From assembly GCA_037951105.1 (NCBI GenBank), contig JBAMJV010003381.1, positions 1 through 64,000 of the forward strand: DNA of 64,000 nt, in the 5' to 3' direction. This document shows positions 57,061 to 64,000 of this stretch, piece after piece (the stretch's first letter is position 1; every line of letters begins with the position of its first letter). Position numbers and translations under genes: made by a program. This DNA is from Echinarachnius parma. Its lineage: Eukaryota > Echinodermata > Echinoidea > Clypeasteroida > Echinarachniidae. Under the pieces are notes generated by a model. The model did not search any database and was not told the DNA's origin. It worked only from the letters and a program-made list of their open reading frames with translations.

Positions 57061-57588
57061 TAACATGGTCACATAACAAGACAATTTACCAAGTGTCCAC
57101 CCAATACTATGTTACCGAGATTTACCGGACGTCCCTGGACTAGGGAGCCCAGAAGATTTCCGCCTGGACACTAGAGATATGTCATCTTAATGGGTACGAG
57201 CCATACCACTGTTGGGACGTCACAAACTCAAGTCGTTTAGTGAATGCAGACAACTTGGAACTTCTCGCCACGTAATTGGCGAACCATTTGTCTTCCATCT
57301 GTTTGGTCAACGATGTTATGGCTCTAACATGGTCACATAACAAGACAATTTACCAAGTGTCCACCCAATACTATGTTACCGAGATTTACCGGACGTCCCT
57401 GGACTAGGGAGCCCAGAAGATTTCCGCCTGGACACTAGAGATATGTCATCTTAATGGGTACGAGCCATACCACTGTTGGGACGTCACAAACTCAAGTCGT
57501 TTAGTGAATGCAGACAACTTGGAACTTCTCGCCACGTAATTGGCGAACCATTTGTCTTCCATCTGTTTGGTCAACGATGTTATGGCTC
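57061..57588. repeat. 264-bp tandem duplication in the FB-X centre
   Basis: TAACATGGTCACATAACAAG begins at 57061 and again at 57325; the two 264-bp units look identical across ACTATGTTACCGAG, GCCTGGACACTAG and CATTTGTCTTCC. FB-X copy 1 has a single unit here. Confidence 0.9.
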
Positions 57589-57810
57589 GTACCCATTAAG
57601 ATGACATATCTCTAGTGCCAGGCGGAAATCTTCTGGGCTCCCTAGTCCAGGGACGTCCGGTAAATCTCGGTTACATGGTATTGGGTGGACACTTGGTAGT
57701 TTGTCTTGCTATGTGACCATGTTAGAGGGATTGCTGATGTACAGTTTGGCAGAAGGCGTTGATTCCATAGTGTTTTCTTCATAGTCGGCGAAGACTCCTT
57801 TTTGGCATTT

Positions 57811-58026
57811 CCGGTTTCTACGGCACAAGTTAAGCAATTTGCGATAATCTATCCTGGTGGTCAATCGTAGACGTCCTAGAGATAATCTTGGCTTTAATTG
57901 ACCCTTCTCTCGATAACATCTGAGGATTTTACAGACCTTAACCTGCGATGGTCCAACGAAATAGTGGACATTGCTTGTTGACACCCCTTCCTGGTGGAGC
58001 ACAAGCATCGTTCGGCGGGTAGCCAA
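57811..58026 (-). pseudogene. Tc1-type transposase helix-turn-helix remnant, right arm
   Basis: Part of an uninterrupted 156-codon frame (57709-58179). It carries LATRRTMLVLHQEG, VGPSQVKVCKILRCY, GRLRLTTRIDYRKL and RRNRK in one frame, so this arm is better preserved than the left one. The residues before it come from the terminal repeat and those after it do not resemble a DDE catalytic domain. Together the arms give two convergent DNA-binding modules. Confidence 0.8.
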
Positions 58027-58984
58027 TGGCATTGGACCGGGTATGACCTCGAGAGCCTCTGTGCCAATTTTGGTTGAAAATCTCACGGCCAACTTTGAGA
58101 AATGACCCATAACGATGACTCGTTGGACATACGCTTTGGAGAAGGAAAGGGACCAATCATCAAAGGTCCTGCCTTTCAAAGCTCAAAACAAAAGAATAAA
58201 TTAATTAATGCAAATTAATGCTACCATGTATTGTACATTGGTAGTTTAGAAACATAATGTAATGATTATTTTTAGTCTAAAATGATTCATTAGGCGCAAA
58301 AAACAGGAAAAAGAATAAAGTTGGATCTAAAAAAAAAATATTCCATGATGTTGCTTGTTTTTTTGTTTGCGTAACGTCACTTACCGACACATGTTTGCTC
58401 GCTGTTTAGAAATGCAGTTTGGGTGAACAAATTTACACCGATATCTTCACTTTTATCAACTGGCGTACTGGTGGAGGGGGGGGGGGGCTTGGGGGGACGC
58501 TTGCCCCCCCAAAATAAATTTAAATCATGGCTTTTATCTAATTCGATAACAGTGATTGAAAGAAAAGAGTATTTCTTTAGACAAGAAAACTCAGATTTTA
58601 CTTCATGTCAAGCCAAATTTCCTTCCCAAGTATGCACCAGATTGCATAATTTCAACTAAAACATTGCAAAAACACCTATACCGTGCACCCACCTACCATC
58701 ACACCCTCCCATATCACCCTTCCCCCTCTCGGTTATCGTTTCGCTCCCTCGGGAATCGGTCTTGTATACGCCTTGAATACAATGTTCATGTTGTTTTGTC
58801 ATAAAATAATGCTTTTGATGCACTGTTTGAACTGAACATGTCACTTTGCGAATATTATTTTTGGGGTGCATTTTTGTTTTTCTTCATGAATCAATCATAA
58901 CCTCTTCTGGTTAAGAATCATGACGATGATGACGCACTAACGCACATTATAGTACATGTCGTCAAGTCAGAATTTCCTTTCCAG

Positions 58985-59130
58985 GTATGCACCAAATCGC
59001 ACAGTTTCAAGTCCAAAAATGCAAAAGCTCCCTACCGTCGGAGGGGAGCACCCCCTCCCACACCCTCCCCCGCTCAGTCGCTTCGCTCTTTCGGGCTTGG
59101 TCGCTTCGCTCCCTCGCAATATTCGGTGGT
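58985..59130 (-). repeat. GC-rich dispersed repeat, minus copy
   Basis: On the minus strand: GCGAGGGAGCGAAGCGACC, a GGGGGAGGGTGTGGGAGG run, CGACGGTAGGGAGCTTTTGC. Same family as 55668-56420. Confidence 0.75.
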
Positions 59131-59303
59131 GATGCGGATTTTCTTTAGCCCCCCCCCCAAAAAAAAAAAAACATAACAATCATAACGTCGGTTACCGTGG
59201 AATTGCCCATTACTCATTAGTAGAAACAAACATTGACAATATTGTGATTTTCGAATTCCCCTTTCAACGAAAACATATTTAGAATTCATTATCACCAAGA
59301 AAG

Positions 59304-59622
59304 TTTTAAATGGATAGTTGAGTTCTGGTAAAGAGAGTACAGTTTATAAGTAGTAACCAAAAGCTGCACCATTACATTACAAACTGATAGTTATAACTTC
59401 ACCATGGTATACAAAATTACTAATGACTAAGTAAAAAGCCTATTATCATTCAAAATTATCTAATAATTGTGGGGCCATTTCTGAACCGATTTTGATCAAA
59501 TAAAGTTTATTTTGTCATTAGAATTGTATACTATTTCGATTCCAACACTCAGTTTGTCATTATCTCGCAAACAAATTTTTTGTGTAGCGCCCTCTAAACA
59601 AAAACTCAACTATCCCTTTAAA
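59304..59622. mobile_element. MITE family M, copy 4
   Basis: Ends TTTTAAATGGATAGTTGAGT and ACTCAACTATCCCTTTAAA, with TGTAGCGCCCTCTAAACA next to the right end. Similar to copy 1 in reverse. Confidence 0.8.
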
Positions 59623-59784
59623 TATGTATAAGTAAGTCCATAATTTTACTTGGAGGTTTACTGGATGTTTACTGGAGGAGACGGACTAGATGCACTATAA
59701 CCATGGAATTATGAGGTCACTCCCAGATCCCTGCTATATAACAATTTGCATAATGTATATACCTACTCACTTGATTTGTATTAG

Positions 59785-59894
59785 TCTAGACCAATTTGAT
59801 AAGAACAATCTGCCACTCAGCTACATTCCTGACCACCCGCTGTACCTTCATTTTTACGACTTCGCCCGCATGCCCATTATAGCCTATCGTCAAG
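59785..59894 (+). CDS. Candidate internal exon of an unidentified gene
   Basis: Bordered by GATTTGTATTAG before 59785 and by CAAG followed by GTAATG at 59895. The open frame, from LDQFDKNN to FARMPIIAYRQ, is more GC-rich than its surroundings and has coding-like residue composition (PDHPLYLHFYDF). One base is left over at the end. I do not recognise the family. The next candidate exon on this strand (61461-61541) needs exactly two bases, so the phases agree. Confidence 0.35.
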
Positions 59895-60362
59895 GTAATG
59901 GATAACAGCAATAAGAAATGAGAACACATATTGAACTGACACATTTCACCGAATTGGAGCCAGGACAAGACACGGGCTTGCCAAAGGCTACCTAGATGCC
60001 AACCTGGAATAAACTAGCTAGATCTATCAAGGAGGTGTATTATGCCTACGTGTGTGCTATAACAGAATTCAATAAATGACCACCAAGGTAGCATAGCAGC
60101 TACAAGACAGTCCTATACATCTGCATTACATCTATGCTGTACAAACTCCCCCCCCCCCCCCCCCCCCATTTAAAAAGACAAGAAAACAAACATAAAAGGG
60201 ATACATTCTAATGATGATGATAATACTTATAATAAAACATCAAACGTAAGGGGTTCATAAAAAAAAGAGACTGTCATAGGGCGTTCCCACACGTAATTTG
60301 CATGCTCTCGCCACTCGTAAAAGAAATGGCAAAAGATATACTACATGCATGGCAGATTGACT

Positions 60363-60900
60363 ATTTGGCTTGTAAATGGATTGTGGACCAAATAGACCAA
60401 ATCGATTGTAGACGAACAGATGTGTAGACTAAATGATGGTAGATCAAATATATTGTATGCCACTTGTTTGGTAGACGAAATGGATGGTGGACCAAATGTA
60501 CATGTAGACCAAATGATTTGTAGACGAAATGAGTTGTAGACCAAATCGATTGTAGACCAAATGAATAGTAGACCAAATGTATAGAGACTAACTGGTTAGT
60601 AGACCAACTAAATAGTAGACCAAATGTACATGTAGACCAAATGATTTGTAGACTAAATGATGTATAGACCAATTGGTAGTAGCCCAATTGATAAGTAGAC
60701 TAACTGGCTATTAGACGAAATGCACATTAGACTAATTGAGTAGTAGACCATGTGGTTATTGGACGAATTGGCATGTAGACGAATTGGCTTATAGATCAAA
60801 TGGCTTGTAGACGAACTTACTGTGGACGAACCGGGTTTAGACTAAATGACAGTGGACCAAATGGGTAGTGGACCAAATGGTTGTAGACCAAATGGCAAGT
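60363..60900 (-). repeat. GGTCTACTA minisatellite, array 2 (inverted)
   Basis: About 30 units of 16-18 bp of the form TAGACCAAATGnnTAG, the complement of array 1 at 47310-47800. Confidence 0.9.
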
Positions 60901-61218
60901 CACCATAAGGGCATGCCTTCTCGAAGATGATTATCCCTATGCTCAACTCGGGAAATTCATATGAATATACAAATGCACTGATCATTATACCATCCTTAAC
61001 AAAAACAATCCAAAAAAACAATCCCTTACCCCAGACATCATTTTTTTTATGTACTGTACATAGATCAAATTTTACAAAGAGCAAAATGCGGTGTGATATT
61101 ATTAGCACATTTAAGTTTCACCTATTATTTGTTCATGTCCGATGTAAATATTTGTTGCCTGCAATTCTCATTTTAGAAAATCAAGGAGTCTAGAAAATTT
61201 AGTGACGGAGCTGCTAAT

Positions 61219-61419
61219 CAATAGACCGCTTCTGTAATGTATGCAAATAATATGCGTATGACGTAAGACTCCCCGTTGGCAAGCTTAACAATAGTAACTA
61301 GGTCCGGCAAGCTAAGTTTGCCGGAGCTTGCCGGACCTAGTTACTATTGTTAAGCTTGCCAACGGGGAGTCTGACGTCATACGCATATTATTTGCATACA
61401 TTACAGAAGCGGTATATTG
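61219..61419. mobile_element. 201-bp near-perfect hairpin (MITE-like)
   Basis: 61219-61313 is the inverted complement of 61325-61419 with only a few mismatches; the loop is 11 bp. Each arm carries an ATGCAAAT octamer (61241-61248; complement 61390-61397) and a TGACGT site (61259, 61372-61379). No target duplication was identified. Confidence 0.9.
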
Positions 61420-61460
61420 TATGGCGACTGACTATTTTCTCCATAAACACTCAAATCAAG

Positions 61461-61541
61461 GAAAGTCTGGATACGAAACACTAACTTGTATACCTCCCAA
61501 TGACAATTTTACTCGGAACGTAAATATTTTCCCACCTGCAA
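61461..61541 (+). CDS. Second candidate exon of the plus-strand gene
   Basis: Preceded by CACTCAAATCAAG and followed by GTGAGG at 61542, a good donor. Frame contains KSGYETLTCIPPNDNFTRN. It begins with two bases that complete a codon left by the exon at 59785-59894, and ends with one base, so both exons end in phase 1. Family unknown; chance occurrence is possible. Confidence 0.25.
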
Positions 61542-62140
61542 GTGAGGTATATAGGCCCCGTTTAATTTAGCCTTTGTTGAAAGTGGTGGCTTTGAACATC
61601 TATTGAGGAATTTGAATCAGTAATCTGTTATATAATACCCTTTTTGATACAATCGTTTATTTCAATCGAAAGCTTCCTGTAAACCAACTTACATTTAGTA
61701 GTCATTATTCATCATCAATACTCATTATCATTCACATTCAAATTACATTCAACGTCTCGGGAAACTTCCTTCTTTTGGACTCAGCTGACGCTATTTTAAA
61801 GACAATATACAGAGCCATGTACCATAGTGTATATAGTCAAACATTTACGGTATATCAAAATCGAGACGAGATATATTACGTGGAAATAACGTAGGAGCTA
61901 TTATATTGCCTACCCTACTCTGTACTGTACTAGCACGCGCACTGTACATGTACTGCATGCATGCGCAAGCGCGCCCGGTTTATCGGCGGAAGTGCATGTA
62001 AGGTCACGTAAGCTCCGCCTCCCAAATCATGTTTTGGAGGTCAAGCCGTTCAGACTAGAGATTCGCACTGTGATTTGAGTGAATCATGATTTGAAAACAC
62101 CTCTGGACCAGGATTTGAATTCCGGCGATTCGTGATTCCA

Positions 62141-62325
62141 ATTACCGTTCACACTATCAAAAATACCGTGATTGGAGTGAAAAATAACTCAAATCATGAT
62201 TGCAATCACGCATTTTCGCCAATGTGATTCAAATTACCGTTCACACTATCAAAAATACCGTGATTGAAGTGAAAAATAACTCAAATCATGATTTGAAATC
62301 ACGCAGTTTCGCCAATGTGAAACCG
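62141..62325. repeat. 92-bp tandem duplication with GTGATT words
   Basis: ATTACCGTTCACACTATCAA starts at 62141 and near 62233. Both units contain AATCATGATTnnAATCACG. Related to 46960-47160. Confidence 0.8.
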
Positions 62326-62656
62326 ATCTGAAATATATGGGATCTGTGTTCTTGATTGATCAGATTGTTAATAATTGTATCCTGGGATTAGTTTCATGCG
62401 AATTTTCTTTACTCATAAATGAAATAAAATAGAGTGTAATTTGTTTGCGTGCTGTGATAGAGATGCGGCATGTTATGAATTGACATACACTTCCCGAGAG
62501 AAACCATGCTCTGCGGCGAGAATTGTTGCGTAATCAGACACTTGATACAATAGAAAAGGGGGTGCGGCTAACTGAATCGACTTTCCAATCAAATAGTTGT
62601 ATGCACACGACGCGATACCCAAATGCGGATGCGCTCAAGCAGAACACAGACTATCG

Positions 62657-63336
62657 CTAAAGCCCCTTTCACACCGGACCTGCGTAGAGTTGCGTAGTGT
62701 GGCGTACCGAGTACGCCGAAATTAGGCTGCGTATTCATGAAACAAATGTTGCTGCGGCGTAGTCCCTGCGTAGGTTATGCATAGGCTGGTGTACGATGGC
62801 GTATGGTTACGTACCTTGTGCATAGGCACCGCGTACCTACGGCGTATGCAATTAGCGTATTTACGTGTACGATTGCCTATAACAGGCGTAGGGTTGCGTA
62901 CGTTTAAGTAGGCCTGGCGTAAGGGGTACGTAGGTTTGCTTACATTTGCTTGCGGTTGCTTACTGTGTGCGCAAGCGCCGAGCAAAAATGCAATAAACGC
63001 TCGTAGGAGCCGCGAGTGTAGCCCTTCAAAACGTAACACTACGCCAGCCTCAAAGGATGTTTCGTCGGACTGGCGTAGGGTAGCGTACTATTGCGTAGGC
63101 ATGGCGTACAATAGCGTAGTGTTGCATAGACTTGCGTAAATACGGCGTACTTTCTGCGTCCAATGTCTATGCCGAAAGTATGCGAACAAAATTAAACATG
63201 TTTAATTTGTTGCGTCCATCTCGCTTACCTCATTGCGTCCCTCAGCGTAGGCACAGCGTAGGGCAGCGTACGCTCGGCGTAATCGGTACGCAACACTACG
63301 CAACTCTACGTAGGCCAGGTGTGAAACCCCCTTTAG
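62657..63336. mobile_element. TIR element filled with GCGTA repeats
   Basis: Ends CTAAAGCCCCTTTCACACC (62657) and GGTGTGAAACCCCCTTTAG (to 63336), followed inward by CTGCGTAGAGTTGCGTAGTG and its complement CACTACGCAACTCTACGTAG. The interior is dominated by degenerate 10-12-bp words around GCGTA and TACGC in both orientations. No gene; the frames over it are artefacts. Confidence 0.8.
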
Positions 63337-63368
63337 GGCTTTTGAACGAGATCACGATCAATCTTATT

Positions 63369-63540
63369 ATTAGGTGATACGTATATCATAATCACTCTTG
63401 TTTTTCGTAAAGATTTGTATTAGATTATACGTACTGTATATCATATGTATCACCTCTTGTTTTCGTCAGGATTTGTATTGTTAGGTGATACGACGTTATC
63501 ATACGTATCACCTTTTGATTTCGTCAAGATTTGTATTATT
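63369..63540. repeat. Palindromic tandem repeat (GGTGATACGTATCACC), array 2
   Basis: Three units of 58-59 bp (GATTTGTATT at 63412, 63470, 63529) alternating with GGTGATACG...CGTATCACC words and CTTGTTTTCGTCAGG. The complement of array 1 at 42013-42180. Confidence 0.85.
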
Positions 63541-64000
63541 CAGAATATTGTGTAGTATAATAAACATGTTTTGGTTTTAAGATTACTCAATTCAAACTAC
63601 TTATTTCGGCCTGTTTTTGAAACCCTTCCATTTGTATTGACAAAAAAGGGGATCAAACTACGCGCAGCAGTTTTCCCATTCATTTGTACGCGCATTTAAA
63701 AGGCCATTGTAGCTGTTTTCACTGTCATTTTTAAAGCATTTTTATGCACGCACAGAACAAAGAGGGATCAAACTTCGCGCGTTTGTATGCATATTACGCG
63801 TAATGGTGTGGAGCTGTTATAAACGGGTTGGTTTGTTTATTCATACTTCTATGAGTTGCACCTGGCAAGTTAACTGCGCGAAACTAACTGCGCCAAGTTA
63901 GATGCCGCGCGAAGTTTGATGCCCTGACCATATTAGTTTGAACAGTTCAAATCAAATTTTATGTTTTTAATACGCGTGTCGTACAGTGCGCGCGGATCAG
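63541..64000. other. Window end, dispersed repeat words
   Basis: GGGATCAAACTACGCGC (63651) and GGGATCAAACTTCGCGC (63764) show a degenerate tandem of about 113 bp. No gene is seen. Confidence 0.4.

Larger units (their letters stand above)
56440..58345. mobile_element. Foldback element FB-X, copy 2
   Basis: Ends TGGAATATATATTTTTTTAG (56440) and its complement to 58345. The arms 56440-57320 and 57590-58345 are close inverted copies, so the element is nearly one hairpin. Each arm carries a Tc1-type helix-turn-helix coding remnant pointing toward the centre. The centre has a 264-bp direct duplication. The loop is oriented opposite to that of copy 1, as expected from opposite insertion orientation. 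Confidence 0.85.

Noticed and set aside
20240..57590. Flipped central loop between the two FB-X copies as evidence for arm-to-arm recombination
   Set aside because: Because the arms are symmetric, insertion in the opposite orientation gives the same picture; no independent marker fixes arm orientation.
47310..60900. CRISPR-like arrays
   Set aside because: The repeats are 16-18-bp degenerate minisatellites without unique equal-length spacers, and the genome is eukaryotic.

Overview
This is a window of a eukaryotic, AT-rich, repeat-saturated genome. There are no operons. It holds one recognisable spliced host gene, LINE fragments, a tRNA-derived SINE, a higher-order satellite and many palindromic DNA transposons. 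The gene family (a stonustoxin-N-terminal-like domain fused to a P-loop GTPase), the SINE and the very long inverted-repeat transposons suggest a marine invertebrate, perhaps an echinoderm or relative. That assignment is an inference and weak.

Host gene (minus strand). A first coding exon at 42957-43055 (ATG after an in-frame stop, ending at a GTAAGA donor, phase 0) fits the first missing part of a large second exon that starts at 12414 behind a good pyrimidine-AG acceptor, also phase 0. Together they encode an SNTX-like domain, a helical region, a Cys-rich zinc region, a GTPase domain (GETGVGKS, DTPGIGD, TNAR) and a coiled coil. The rest of the last exon, with the expected C-terminal zinc ribbon and coiled coil, lies at 1936-2740. 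It is separated from the main part by a 6,909-bp foldback transposon (2741-9649). The frame on the two sides is the same and the insert length is a multiple of three. As the sequence stands the protein stops inside the element after about 1,007 residues. Intron 1 is about 30.5 kb and holds everything from 12.4 to 43.0 kb.

Layout. 0-1.9 kb: simple and tandem repeats. 1.9-12.4 kb: the split exon, with four nested elements inside it (2741-9649 > 4298-8287 > 5413-7785 > 5975-7209). 12.9-21.1 kb: another palindromic element (FB-X) broken by an LTR-like insertion, itself broken by a TA-flanked TIR element, and by a second copy of the 4298-8287 family. 21.9-23.9 kb: small TIR elements and a dead LINE. 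25.5-41.8 kb: a satellite with a 2,020-bp higher-order unit (a long plus a shortened monomer). Its central units are almost identical; its edge units are diverged and carry a LINE end, a SINE, a truncated LINE and a 1.28-kb insertion with a 10-bp target duplication. 42.0-64 kb: mini-satellites, MITEs and foldbacks. Several families here occur twice in opposite orientation. There is also a second FB-X copy whose two arms each carry the helix-turn-helix start of a Tc1-type transposase, and two weak candidate exons of an unidentified plus-strand gene (59785-59894, 61461-61541).

The main biological story is one gene under attack by palindromic transposons. A giant satellite-bearing intron sits at its 5' end, and a Russian-doll foldback cuts its last exon while preserving the frame.
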